A stretch of DNA of 64,000 nt. Source: Streptomyces glaucescens (lineage in GTDB: Bacteria; Actinomycetota; Actinomycetes; Streptomycetales; Streptomycetaceae). Positions 1-8,572 of this stretch are shown one piece after another (position 1 is the stretch's first letter; each line of letters begins with the position of its first letter). The DNA is taken from contig NZ_CP009438.1 in the NCBI RefSeq assembly GCF_000761215.1, positions 558,001-622,000 on the forward strand, written 5' to 3'. The notes beneath the pieces were generated by a model, which searched no databases, was not told where the DNA came from, and was given only the letters and a program-made list of their open reading frames with translations. The translations under genes and the position numbers were made by a program.

Positions 1-221
1 CATGGTGTGTGCCTCCTGGATCGGGTACGGCCCTGCGCCTCCGAGCCTGGATCCGCACCGGGCACCGCCGCAAACATCTTTGCCGGTTCGGCAAATCACG
101 CCCGGTGCCAGGGGTGCGGGACCTCACGCGTCCCGGTACGGCACCGGCCGTGCGTACGGCACGGCCCGTCCCGTACGGCAGGATCGCGACGCCGGTCCCG
201 CGCCGTACCGGCCGTACGCTG

Positions 222-1100
222 GTGGCCGTGCGCGAAGTGGACGGAGACGACGGTCCGGCGGCGGTGGCGGCGCGGTTCACCGGACGCGTGGTGACCGGGC
301 TGCGCCGGGTCTCGGGGGCGGTCACCGAGGTGACGCTGCGCGGCGGCCCGGTGGTGATGGTGAAGCGGCAGGACGCGCCGGGCGGGGTGCGGGCCGAGGC
401 GGCGGGGCTGCGGTGGCTGGCGGAGGCCGGCGCCGTGCGCGTGCCCGCCGTACACGGACACGACGGGTCGTGGCTGGTGATCGACCGGGTGCCGGCGGGC
501 CGGCCGGATGCCGAGGCGGCGGTGCGGTTCGGGCGTGAGCTGGCCGCCCTGCACGCCGCGGGGGCGCCCGCCTTCGGGGCGCCGCCGCCGGACGGTCCCG
601 AGGACGCCTCCATCGGGCTCGCCCCGATGCGCAACGTCGCGGGTGCGGACTGGCCGCGCTGGTACGCGGAGCACCGGGTGCTGCCGTACCTGCGGCGCGC
701 CGTCGACGACGGGGTGCTGCGCGCGGAGGAGGCGGGCGTGGTCGAGCGGGTCTGCGCCCGGCTCCCGGACCTGGCCGGACCCGCGGAGCCGCCGGCCCGG
801 CTGCACGGCGATCTGTGGAACGGCAATGTGCTGTGGGGGGCCGACGGGCGGGCCTGGCTGATCGACCCGGCCGCGCACGGCGGGCATCGCGAGACCGATC
901 TGGCGATGCTCCGGCTCTTCGGCTGCCCGCACCTGGACCGGGTCCTCGGCGGCTACCAGGAGGCCGCTCCGCTCGCCGACGGCTGGCGGGACCGGGTCGC
1001 CCTGCACCAGCTGTTCCCGCTGCTCGTCCACGTCGTGCTGTTCGGGCGGTCGTACGCCGCTCAGGTCGTCGCGGCCGCCCGTACCGCCCTGGCCCGCTGA
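222..1100 (+). CDS. Fructosamine/ketosamine-3-kinase family protein
   Basis: The 292-residue product has the protein-kinase-like fold of the fructosamine kinase family, which phosphorylates sugars attached to protein amines so that they fall off (cytosolic deglycation). Visible marks are a nucleotide-binding lysine in VMVKRQ, the catalytic loop HGDLWNGN starting near residue 195, and the metal-binding IDPA of a DFG-like segment, followed by HRETDLAML. The length matches the family. I chose the GTG at 222 because homology-like sequence begins there. A nearby in-frame GTG at 228 is equally possible, and the open frame upstream to position 9 is arginine-rich and unlike the family. A general aminoglycoside-phosphotransferase-like role cannot be excluded. 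Confidence 0.85.
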   Translation: MAVREVDGDDGPAAVAARFTGRVVTGLRRVSGAVTEVTLRGGPVVMVKRQDAPGGVRAEAAGLRWLAEAGAVRVPAVHGHDGSWLVIDRVPAGRPDAEAAVRFGRELAALHAAGAPAFGAPPPDGPEDASIGLAPMRNVAGADWPRWYAEHRVLPYLRRAVDDGVLRAEEAGVVERVCARLPDLAGPAEPPARLHGDLWNGNVLWGADGRAWLIDPAAHGGHRETDLAMLRLFGCPHLDRVLGGYQEAAPLADGWRDRVALHQLFPLLVHVVLFGRSYAAQVVAAARTALAR

Positions 1101-1186
1101 CCCGGCCGCCGGCCGCGCGTATGCCCTGGCCCGCCGACCCGGCCCCCTCGGTTACAGTGGCGCGCCGCATCGAGAGGAGACGGACT

Positions 1187-1933
1187 GTGCAGGTCGGGGT
1201 GGGGACGGCGGGACGGCTGGTGGCTTCGGCCGCGCTGGGGGCCATGGTGCTGACGGGATGTTCGGACACCGCCGCGCCGGACGCCGAGGTCTCGTCGACC
1301 GTGTCGGCCGGTGCCTCGCGGGACGCGGCGGACGCGGACGCGGTGGGCGCCGGGCGCGGCGGGAGCATCGGCACCGCGGGCTCCGCCTGCGAGCTGCCCG
1401 TCGCCTTCGACGTCGCCGCGCGCTGGGAGGCGGAGGCGATCGACACGGCCGGGGCCGAGGCCGCCGTGACCGGACCGGAGGGTGACGGTGCGAAGGGCGA
1501 GGACGGCGGCGTCGACAAGGAACTGGCCGCCGAGATCGCCGCCTCGCTGCTGCGTCAGGGCCCGGTCGTGGCCGTCTGCGAGGTGGACGCGAAACCCGCC
1601 GGGCACATCGGTTTCCTGCGCGTCTTCACCGGCGAACCGGGCGACGAGGACGCGCGGACCGTGCTGGAGGCCTTCGTGACCGCGGAGGTGAGCGACGAGG
1701 TGAGCATCGGCGAGCGGGAGTACCGCACCTTCCGGTCGGGCGGCCTGACCGGGGTCGAGGTGTCGTACCTGCGCACCAGCGAGATCCTTGAGGAGACGAA
1801 GCAGCAGCACGCGCTCGCCGTGACCACGGCGGAGGGGCCGGTGGTCCTGCACCTCGGCGGGCTGGACGACGAGGAGCACAAGGCGATGCTCCCGGCGTTC
1901 GAGCTCGCCAAGCGGACCCTCCGCACCTCCTGA
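1187..1933 (+). CDS. Putative secreted lipoprotein, function unknown
   Basis: The GTG at 1187 follows a GAGAGGAG ribosome-binding site by about 9 bases. The 248-residue product starts with a short lipoprotein signal whose lipobox is LTGC, with the lipidated cysteine at residue 25. A Gly/Ala/Asp-rich linker follows. The mature part (from about residue 60) is acidic, without transmembrane segments, and ends in an alpha/beta-looking domain (EVSYLRTSEI, PVVLHLGGLDDEEH). It is probably anchored outside the membrane. I do not recognise the family and assign no function. Confidence 0.75.
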   Translation: MQVGVGTAGRLVASAALGAMVLTGCSDTAAPDAEVSSTVSAGASRDAADADAVGAGRGGSIGTAGSACELPVAFDVAARWEAEAIDTAGAEAAVTGPEGDGAKGEDGGVDKELAAEIAASLLRQGPVVAVCEVDAKPAGHIGFLRVFTGEPGDEDARTVLEAFVTAEVSDEVSIGEREYRTFRSGGLTGVEVSYLRTSEILEETKQQHALAVTTAEGPVVLHLGGLDDEEHKAMLPAFELAKRTLRTS

Positions 1934-2095
1934 CCGCCGCGCTCCGCTGTCAAGCGGGCGCAGGCCCGCGCGCGAGCGGAGAACGTGCGGACGGCAGCCG
2001 TGCGGGCGCATGCTTGCTGTGTCGCGGGCGGGCGCACGCCCGCCGGTGCCGGCCGTGACGCCCGCGTGACGGCCGGCGTGGACGGGACGGGACCG

Positions 2096-4645
2096 ATGAC
2101 TGGGAGCGGCGAGGACCGGAGCGGGCCGCGGGTGCGGCCGAGCGCGCGGCTGACCGCGCTGCTCACGGACGCCGCGATCGAGGCCGTCGGCGCCTCCGGG
2201 GCGCGCGCCGCCGGGCTGTACGTGCGGTCCTCGGCGCCCGGGGTCCTGCGGATGGCCGCGCTGGCCGGGCTGCCCGGGGCGCTGTTCCGGCCCTGGTGGC
2301 GGGTGCACGTGGACCGGCGCTTCCCCGTCGCCGACGCGTACCGGCTGGGCGTCCAGGTGGTGCTGCCGAACGCCACCGAGACGATGCGCCGCTACCCGCA
2401 GTTCGCCGCCGCCCTGCCGTTCCCCATCGGGTCGATCTGTGTGCCGGTCACCGGGGCGGCACGGACGTTCGGGGTGCTCACCGTGCTGCGGCCGGCCACG
2501 CCGGAGGCCGCGGAGGTCCTCCCCGCGCGCGACCGGCTGGCCGAGCTGGCCCGGGAACTGAGCGTCGCGGTGCGCCCGCTGGAGGCCGACGACGCGGCCC
2601 TGGCCTGGGACGAGGACCCGGTGTGCGTCGCGCCGCCGCCCACCCGTCCGGCGGCGGTACGGGTGGGCCGGTTCCGCTGGGACCCGGCCGCGGACCTGGC
2701 GACCGGGGACGACACCCTGCGGGTGCTGCTCGGGCTGGGCCCCGATGAGCTGCCCGGCGGTGCCCGGGCCCTCGTGCGGACCCTGGCGAAGGACGACGCG
2801 CACCGGCTCCTAAAGCTGCTGCGGCGGGCCGCGGACGGCGGGTCCGGTCCCGACGGGCCGCTGTACGTGCGCACCGCCGACGGGGCCGCGCTGCGGGTGG
2901 AACTGTGGACGCCGTCCCGCGTCGAGGGCATTGTCCTGGACGCGGGCTCGGTGGCCGACGCGGCCGCCGACCAGCTGCCGCAGGGCATGTTCTCCCTGGA
3001 CCGCCTGGGCCGGATCGTGCACGCCAACCCGAGCGCCGCCCGGCTGCTGGGCGAGCCGCGGGCCCGGTTCCTCGGGCGGCCCCTGTGGGAGGGCGTGCCC
3101 TGGCTCGGCCAGCCCGCGTTCGAGGACCGTCTGCGGGCGGCGCTGCTCGCGCCCGACCCGGTGCGCTTCCACGTGCGCCGGCCACCCCCCGGGGAGCCGG
3201 CGGACACCGCGGGCCCGCAGCGGTGGCCCGCGGAGCCGTTCCGGCCGGGTGAGGGCGACTGGCTGACCGTCTCGGTCCATCCCGGCGCCGATGTCGTGAC
3301 CTGTACCGTGGCCCGGACCACGGGCGGCGCGGAGGCCGCCGCGCCCCCGGCGCCCCCGGTGACCGGGGCCGCGGAGGCCGAGGCGGCACATGCCGGGGCC
3401 GCGGAGGCGTCGCCCGCGTACCGGCCGATCGTGCTGGCCCTGGCGCTGAGCGAGGCGGTCACCGCCCGGCAGGTGTCGGCGGTGGTCATGCAGGAGCTGC
3501 TGCCCGCCTTCGGCGGCCGGCGCCTCGCCCTCTACCTCCTCCAGGAACGGCATCTGTACCTGGCCTGGGAGAGCGGCTTCCCGCCCGGGTTCCTCGCGCC
3601 GTTCCAGGGGGTGGGGCTGGACGCCCGGCTGCCCGGGGTGGAGACGCTGACCACCGGTCAGCCGCTCTTCTTCGACTCGATGGACCAGCTGGAGAACGCC
3701 TATCCCGGCATCCCGCTGGACGCGGCGGAGGGCGCCCGCGCGTTCCTGCCGCTGATCGCGTCGGGGCGGCCGGTGGGCTCCTGCATCCTGGGCTTCGACC
3801 GGGCGCACAGCTTCAGCACCGAGGAGCGCGCGGTTTTGACCGCGCTCGCGGGGGTGATCGCGCACGCGATGGAGAAGGCCCAGCGCTACGAGAGCGAGGC
3901 CACGCTCGCCCGCGGCCTGCAGCGCGCGCTGCTGCCCCGCCGTCTGCCGGTGCATCCCCGGGTGGAGGCGGCGGGCCGGTATCTGCCGGGCACCCAGGGG
4001 ATGGACGTGGGCGGCGACTGGTACGACGTGGTGGAGGCCGGCGACGGTGTGGCCCTGGTGATCGGAGACGTGCAGGGGCACGGGGTGCAGGCGGCGGCCA
4101 CGATGGGGCAGCTGCGCAGCGCCGTACGGGCGTTCGCGCTAGACGACCGGCCGCCCGACGAGGTGCTCGGCGGCACCAACCGGCTCCTCATCGACCTGGA
4201 CCCGGGACAGTTCGCGACCTGCTGTTACGTGCGGCTCGATCCGGCCACCGGTGTCGCCCGGTTCGTCCGGGCGGGCCATCCGCCGCCGCTGCTGCGTCAC
4301 CCGGACGGCCGCACCGAGGTCCTGGACCTGCCCGGCGGGGTGGTGCTCGGGGTGGACCCGCACGCCGACTACCCGGTGTCGGAGCTGCCGATGGCGCCGG
4401 GCGCGCTGCTGGCGCTGTACACGGACGGGCTCGTGGAACGGCCCGGCGGTGACATCGACGACGGCATCACCGCGCTGCGGCTGGCCCTGGCCAGGGCGGG
4501 TGCGCCACCGCCCCGGCCGGGCGGGCGCTGGCTGGCGGGGGTGGCCGACCGGCTCACCTCGGCCGCCCGCCACGCCGTCGACCGCCCCGACGACATCGCG
4601 CTGCTGCTCGCCTGCCGGCGCGCCCGGCCCGGCGGCACGGGATGA
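2096..4645 (+). CDS. SpoIIE-type PP2C serine phosphatase with GAF and PAS sensor domains
   Basis: This 849-residue cytosolic protein appears to be a signal-controlled phosphatase of the RsbU/SpoIIE class, which dephosphorylates anti-anti-sigma factors. The order is GAF-like (about 15-165), PAS-like (about 290-400), an Ala/Pro-rich linker, a second GAF (about 460-600) and a PP2C_SpoIIE domain (about 615-845). Metal-binding signatures are VGGDWYD (near 637), GDVQGHG, RAGHPPPLL, YTDGLVE and DDIALL. No C-terminal ATPase domain is present, unlike the next phosphatase. The ATG at 2096 is preferred; the frame is open upstream to 1985 and a GTG at 2066 is possible. Its stop overlaps an ATG by ATGA, which would couple a short low-complexity frame to it. 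Confidence 0.9.
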   Translation: MTGSGEDRSGPRVRPSARLTALLTDAAIEAVGASGARAAGLYVRSSAPGVLRMAALAGLPGALFRPWWRVHVDRRFPVADAYRLGVQVVLPNATETMRRYPQFAAALPFPIGSICVPVTGAARTFGVLTVLRPATPEAAEVLPARDRLAELARELSVAVRPLEADDAALAWDEDPVCVAPPPTRPAAVRVGRFRWDPAADLATGDDTLRVLLGLGPDELPGGARALVRTLAKDDAHRLLKLLRRAADGGSGPDGPLYVRTADGAALRVELWTPSRVEGIVLDAGSVADAAADQLPQGMFSLDRLGRIVHANPSAARLLGEPRARFLGRPLWEGVPWLGQPAFEDRLRAALLAPDPVRFHVRRPPPGEPADTAGPQRWPAEPFRPGEGDWLTVSVHPGADVVTCTVARTTGGAEAAAPPAPPVTGAAEAEAAHAGAAEASPAYRPIVLALALSEAVTARQVSAVVMQELLPAFGGRRLALYLLQERHLYLAWESGFPPGFLAPFQGVGLDARLPGVETLTTGQPLFFDSMDQLENAYPGIPLDAAEGARAFLPLIASGRPVGSCILGFDRAHSFSTEERAVLTALAGVIAHAMEKAQRYESEATLARGLQRALLPRRLPVHPRVEAAGRYLPGTQGMDVGGDWYDVVEAGDGVALVIGDVQGHGVQAAATMGQLRSAVRAFALDDRPPDEVLGGTNRLLIDLDPGQFATCCYVRLDPATGVARFVRAGHPPPLLRHPDGRTEVLDLPGGVVLGVDPHADYPVSELPMAPGALLALYTDGLVERPGGDIDDGITALRLALARAGAPPPRPGGRWLAGVADRLTSAARHAVDRPDDIALLLACRRARPGGTG

Positions 4646-5064
4646 CCGCGCCCACCGCGCCGCCCCTGGCGCTGGCCCAAGCCACGGCACCGGCACCGGC
4701 ACCACACCGGACCGTGGGACCGCCGCCGACACTGGCACGGACCACGGGACCACCCCCGGCACCGGCCCAAGCCGCCGCACCGGCACCACACCGGACCGCG
4801 GGACCGCCGTCGGCACCGGCACCGGCACCGGCACGGACCACGGGACAAACCCGGACCACGGGACCGCCACCGGAACCGAACCGTGGCCCAGGACCGCCAC
4901 CGGCTCCCGCCCGTGCCGCAGGACCGGCCGCGGTACCGGACCGGACCGCGGGACCGTCCGCCGCACCGGGCCCGGGCACGGCACCGTCTCCGGCGCACCG
5001 GAGGAATCCGACCGTACGACGGCCCCGGGTGACGTCTCTCGCCTCCCGGGGCCGGGGAGTGTAG
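4642..5064 (+). CDS. Doubtful 140-residue Pro/Ala/Arg-rich ORF coupled to the phosphatase gene
   Basis: The frame starts with ATGA overlapping the stop of the upstream phosphatase and ends 9 bases before the next start, so its position fits an operon member. The product is only Pro, Ala, Thr, Arg and Gly (repeats of APAPHRT and GPPPAPA), with no domain. Third codon positions are often A (gca, gga, cca), unlike the strongly G/C-ending neighbours, which argues against ordinary selection as protein. It may be a spacer made by repeat expansion. Confidence 0.25.
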   Translation: MTAPTAPPLALAQATAPAPAPHRTVGPPPTLARTTGPPPAPAQAAAPAPHRTAGPPSAPAPAPARTTGQTRTTGPPPEPNRGPGPPPAPARAAGPAAVPDRTAGPSAAPGPGTAPSPAHRRNPTVRRPRVTSLASRGRGV

Positions 5065-5073
5065 ACAGGGCAC
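4646..5073 (+). repeat. Degenerate tandem repeats between two phosphatase genes
   Basis: This 428-base stretch has no convincing gene. It is built from variants of ACCGGCACC and GGACC(A/G)CGGGACC. An approximately 84-base unit recurs: the string accacaccgg begins at 4701 and again at 4785 in the same context. Composition is skewed (C- and A-rich on the plus strand). It could be a structured intercistronic spacer or a recombination-prone repeat. Confidence 0.65.
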
Positions 5074-7839
5074 ATGGTCCGACATTTGGGTCGATCCCGG
5101 GCTCGGTCCACCGGACCGCCCGACACCGCGCGCACCGGGCGTGCGGCACGGGCGCTGCCGGACGGCGGCGGTCCGGGCCCGCGGCGCCGTGCCGGGCGGC
5201 CGGGTTCCGCGGGCGGACCGCGGCCGGGCCTGAGCGGGCGCAGTGTCGCCGGGCAGGTCTTCGTGCTCCAGGTGGTCGTCGTGCTGGTGCTGGTCGCCGC
5301 CGCGGTGGTGGCGCTGGTGCTCCAGGCCCGCTACGACAGCACGCAGGAGGCCCGCAACCGGTCGCTCGCCGTCGCCGAGACCTTCGCGGAGGCGCCGGGC
5401 ACCCGGGAGGCGCTCGCCGCCCCGGATCCCACGGCGGTGCTCCAGCCGCGCGCGGAGGCGGCACGCGAGGCGACGGGCGTCGACTTCATCGTCGTGACGG
5501 ACCCGGACGGCATCCGCTACACCCACCCGCTGCCCGACCGCATCGGGAAGAAGTTCGTCGGGAACATCGAGCCCGCGCTGGCCGGCGAGCCGGTGACCGA
5601 GGAGATCGACGGGACGATCGGGCGGCTGGTGCAGGCCGTGGTGCCGGTGCAGGAACCCGACGGCACGGTCGTCGGCCTGGTGTCGGCGGGCATCACCACC
5701 GAGCACGTGGGCGGCGCCGCGGACCGGCAGCTGCCCCTCGTACTGGTCGCCGCGGCGGTGGGCCTGGCGGTGGCCACGGCGGGCACCGCGCTGGTGAGCC
5801 GGCGGCTGCTGCGGCAGACGCACGGGCTGGGGCCGCGCGAGATGACCCGGATGTACGAGCACCACGACGCGGTGCTGCACGCCGTCCGCGAGGGCGTGCT
5901 CATCATCGACGGCGAGGGGGCGCTGCTGCTCGCCAACGACGAGGCACGGCGGCTGCTGGACCTGCCCGAGGACGCCGAGGGACGGCACGTGCGGGAGCTG
6001 GGCCTCGACCCGGCCACCGCGGAGCTGCTGGCCTCCGGCCGGGTCGCCACGGACGAGGTCCGGCTGGTCAAGGACCGGCTGCTGGCCATCAACCAGCGGC
6101 CCACGGACGTGGCGGGCGGCCCCGCGGGCAGTGTGGCGACCCTGCGCGACTCCACCGAACTGCGCGCCCTGTCCGGCCGGGCCGAGGTGGCACGGGAACG
6201 CCTCGACATGCTGTACGCGGCCGGGGTCGGCATCGGCACCAGCCTCGACGTGACCCGGACGGCGGAGGAGCTGACGGAGCTGGTGGTCCCCCGGTTCGCG
6301 GACTTCGTCACCGTGGACCTGTTCGACGCGGTGCTCGCCGGGGAGCAGCCGGAGGCCGGGCCGGAGCTGCGCCGTACCGCCTTCGGCGGAATCCGCCGGG
6401 ATCCGCCGCTGTACCCGGTGGGCCGGCGGATCCGGTTCGTGCCGTCCTCCCCGCAGGCACGCAGCCTCCGCACCGGCCGGGCGATCCTGGAGCCCCGGCT
6501 GAACGCGGCCCCCGGCTGGCAGGCGCAGGACCTGGAACGCTCCGCGCAGGTGCTGGAGTACGGCATCCACTCGCTGATCACCGCTCCGCTGCGGGCCGGG
6601 TCGCTGGTCCTGGGGCTGGCCAACTTCTGGCGTTCCCGCAAGCCCGAGCCGTTCGACGCGGAGGACCTGGCGCTGGCCGAGGAGCTGGTGGCGCGGGCGG
6701 CGGTCTCCATCGACAACGCCCGCCGCTACACCCGCGAGCACACCATGGCGGTCACCCTGCAGCGCAGTCTGCTGCCGCGCAGCCTGCCCGAGCAGAACGC
6801 GCTGGACGTCGCCTACCGCTACCTGCCGGCGCGGGCCGGGGTGGGCGGGGACTGGTTCGACGTACTGCCGTTGTCCGGGGCCCGGGTGGCCCTGGTGGTG
6901 GGTGACGTGGTCGGGCACGGGCTGCACGCGGCCGCCACCATGGGCCGGCTGCGGACGGCCGTGCACAACTTCTCGGCGCTGGACCTGGCGCCCGACGAAC
7001 TGCTGACGCTGCTCGACGAGATGGTGGCCCGGATCGACCAGCACGAGGCCGAGGAGGGCGGCAGCGCCCCGGTCACGGGCGCGACCTGCCTGTACGCCAT
7101 CTACGACCCGGTGTCCCGGCACTGCGCGATCGCCCGCGCCGGGCATCCGCCGCCCGCCCTGGTGCGCCCGGACGGTGTGGTGGAGTTCCCCGAGGTCCCC
7201 GCAGGTCCGCCGCTGGGTCTCGGCGGGCTGCCGTTCGAGTCGGCCGACCTGGAGGTGGCGGAGGGCAGCCGGCTCGTGCTGTACACCGACGGGCTGGTGG
7301 AGGACCGCGGCCGGGACATCGACGTGGGACTCGATCTGCTGCGTGAGGCCCTGGGGGGCGCCGGGCCGTCGCCGGAGGACACCTGCCGGGCGGTCGTGGA
7401 CGCGCGGCTGCCCGCCCGGCCGAGCGACGACATCGCGCTGATCGTGGCCCGCTGCCGGGCGCTGGGCCCGGACCGGGTCGCCGCCTGGGACGTGCCGTGC
7501 GATCCGGCGGCGGTGGCGGAGGTGCGTTCCTCGGTCACCCGGCGGCTGGCCGACTGGGGCCTCGAGGACCTGGCGTTCACCACGGAACTGATCCTCAGCG
7601 AACTGGTCACCAACGCGATCCGGTACGGCGGCGCCCCGATCCGGGTGCGGGTGGTGCGCGACCGCAGTCTGATCTGCGAGGTGTTCGACGGCAGCAGCAC
7701 GGCCCCCCACCTGCGGTACGCCGCGATGACGGACGAGGGCGGGCGTGGTCTGTTCCTCGTCGCCCAGCTGGCGGAACGCTGGGGCACCCGCTACCTGCCC
7801 TCCGGCAAGGTGATCTGGGCGGAGCAGCCCCTGCCGTGA
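5074..7839 (+). CDS. Membrane sensor SpoIIE phosphatase with Cache, PAS, GAF and C-terminal HATPase domains
   Basis: This 921-residue protein joins sensing, phosphatase and kinase-like modules in one chain. After an Arg-rich cytosolic start, a transmembrane helix (about 57-82) and a second one (about 217-238) bracket an extracellular DcuS/CitA-like Cache domain. Then come PAS (about 262-360), GAF (about 380-555), PP2C_SpoIIE (about 575-790; VGGDWFD, GDVVGHG, RAGHPPPAL, YTDGLVED, DDIALI) and an RsbW-like HATPase (about 800-921; ELVTNAIRYG, GRGLFLV). Such proteins can act as switch kinase and phosphatase on anti-anti-sigma factors. Ligand and partner are unknown. It probably shares a transcript with the preceding phosphatase. 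Confidence 0.9.
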   Translation: MVRHLGRSRARSTGPPDTARTGRAARALPDGGGPGPRRRAGRPGSAGGPRPGLSGRSVAGQVFVLQVVVVLVLVAAAVVALVLQARYDSTQEARNRSLAVAETFAEAPGTREALAAPDPTAVLQPRAEAAREATGVDFIVVTDPDGIRYTHPLPDRIGKKFVGNIEPALAGEPVTEEIDGTIGRLVQAVVPVQEPDGTVVGLVSAGITTEHVGGAADRQLPLVLVAAAVGLAVATAGTALVSRRLLRQTHGLGPREMTRMYEHHDAVLHAVREGVLIIDGEGALLLANDEARRLLDLPEDAEGRHVRELGLDPATAELLASGRVATDEVRLVKDRLLAINQRPTDVAGGPAGSVATLRDSTELRALSGRAEVARERLDMLYAAGVGIGTSLDVTRTAEELTELVVPRFADFVTVDLFDAVLAGEQPEAGPELRRTAFGGIRRDPPLYPVGRRIRFVPSSPQARSLRTGRAILEPRLNAAPGWQAQDLERSAQVLEYGIHSLITAPLRAGSLVLGLANFWRSRKPEPFDAEDLALAEELVARAAVSIDNARRYTREHTMAVTLQRSLLPRSLPEQNALDVAYRYLPARAGVGGDWFDVLPLSGARVALVVGDVVGHGLHAAATMGRLRTAVHNFSALDLAPDELLTLLDEMVARIDQHEAEEGGSAPVTGATCLYAIYDPVSRHCAIARAGHPPPALVRPDGVVEFPEVPAGPPLGLGGLPFESADLEVAEGSRLVLYTDGLVEDRGRDIDVGLDLLREALGGAGPSPEDTCRAVVDARLPARPSDDIALIVARCRALGPDRVAAWDVPCDPAAVAEVRSSVTRRLADWGLEDLAFTTELILSELVTNAIRYGGAPIRVRVVRDRSLICEVFDGSSTAPHLRYAAMTDEGGRGLFLVAQLAERWGTRYLPSGKVIWAEQPLP

Positions 7840-7948
7840 GCCCGGCCCGGGAGGCAGGGCTCACGACGGGCGCCCGGCCCCGGGAGGCAGGGCTCACGGG
7901 AGGCAGGGGCTCACGGCAGGCAGGGGCCGGGGCCCCGGGCCGCACGGC

Positions 7949-7988
7949 AACGGCCCGGTCCCCGGGCTGTCCCCGGGGCCGGGCCGTT
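7949..7988 (+). terminator. Hairpin terminator after the membrane phosphatase gene
   Basis: The arms 7949-7962 and 7975-7988 pair over 14 positions with one G-U wobble, closing an approximately 12-base GC-rich loop. It lies between convergent genes and can serve both strands. There is no long T-run, as is usual for Streptomyces terminators. Just upstream (7850-7920) the string gggaggcagggctcacg occurs in three variant copies. Confidence 0.65.
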
Positions 7989-8002
7989 TCGGGTGAGTGC
8001 CC

Positions 8003-8239
8003 TCAGCCGCCGCTGAGCCGGGCCCGCAGCAGTTCCTTGCCCAGCTCGGCACCCTTGCGGCTGTCCGCCTGGGCCTTGCGGAACAGCTCCGCGACCTCGG
8101 TGTCCTTCTCGCGCTCGGCGTCCTGGATGTACTGCTCGAGACGCAGCGCGTTGCTGAGGCACGCCTCCACGTACCAGATGAGGTTGTAGTCCTTGTCCGC
8201 CGTGCCGGTCACACCGCCGGTCTCCGTGCTGCTGGTCAC
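8003..8239 (-). CDS. Small conserved helical protein, candidate sigma-B-regulon member
   Basis: The 78-residue cytosolic product is predicted from its sequence to be mostly charged helix (DAEREKDTEVAELF, KAQADSRKGAELGKELL). It lacks cysteines in motifs and any signal peptide. I do not recognise a biochemical family. The ATG at 8239 has an AGGAGGAGG site just upstream, and about 58 bases before it lies a sequence matching the Streptomyces sigma-B consensus (GTGT-N15-GGGTAC). A stress-induced role is therefore inferred from the promoter only. Confidence 0.8.
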   Translation of the reverse strand: MTSSTETGGVTGTADKDYNLIWYVEACLSNALRLEQYIQDAEREKDTEVAELFRKAQADSRKGAELGKELLRARLSGG

Positions 8240-8296
8240 TCGGGCCTCCTCCTTCTGTGCGGTCGATGTCTCGTAGCTCTCGGAGCTGCGGGCCGG

Positions 8297-8321
8297 GTAC
8301 CCGTCCTGGGGAGGACCACAC
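8297..8321 (-). promoter_or_regulatory. Sigma-B-type promoter for the 78-residue protein gene
   Basis: Read on the minus strand, GTGT (8321-8318) is followed by 15 bases and GGGTAC (8302-8297). This is an exact fit to the published Streptomyces sigma-B consensus GNNT-N14-16-GGGTAC/T. The implied start of transcription is about 50 bases before the ATG. Confidence 0.6.
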
Positions 8322-8453
8322 CAGGAGCGGCGTCCGGGCCGGCCGCCACCGCGGGCGGCGCGTTGTGCCCGCCGGCGTGCCGCTCGTCCGCGGGCGGCCG
8401 GGCCCGGGAGGACCGGCGGCCGTGCGGTGCCGCGCCGCGGCTGAGGGGTGCCG

Positions 8454-8500
8454 CGGGGGAAGGCGCGACCGGTCCCCCGCTCCGGTCGCGCCTTCCCCCG
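8454..8500 (-). terminator. Perfect 19-bp hairpin downstream of the PucR-like gene
   Basis: Arms 8454-8472 and 8482-8500 are exact inverted complements of 19 bases with a 9-base C-rich loop. It lies 72 bases past the stop codon of the PucR-like gene and isolates the following small gene, which has its own promoter. Confidence 0.75.
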
Positions 8501-8572
8501 GCGACAGCGAACCTACGTCCCGGGTGCGCGGCCGGGAAACCGCGTCGATGCCTGCTCCGGCGCGCGGAGGAC

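Larger units (their letters stand above)
8240..8572. other. Intergenic region between small protein gene and PucR-like gene
   Basis: No supported gene is seen in these 333 bases. They hold the ribosome-binding site and sigma-B-type promoter of the gene ending at 8003 (both near 8245-8321) and, nearer the PucR-like gene, a strong hairpin at 8454-8500. Confidence 0.6.

Noticed and set aside
4646..5073. Possible CRISPR-like array
   Set aside because: The repeats are degenerate, overlapping and lack unique spacers of regular length; no cas gene is present.
4251..6905. 884-codon plus-strand frame across the repeat spacer
   Set aside because: It is out of phase with both phosphatases and consists of Arg/Gly/Ala-rich shadow sequence; the spacer repeats keep all frames open.
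4369..7710. 1113-codon open frame on the minus strand opposite the two phosphatase genes
   Set aside because: It is antisense to genes with clear domains, has no recognisable motif and is rich in Arg/Gly/Pro/His, the usual mirror-frame artefact of high-GC coding DNA.
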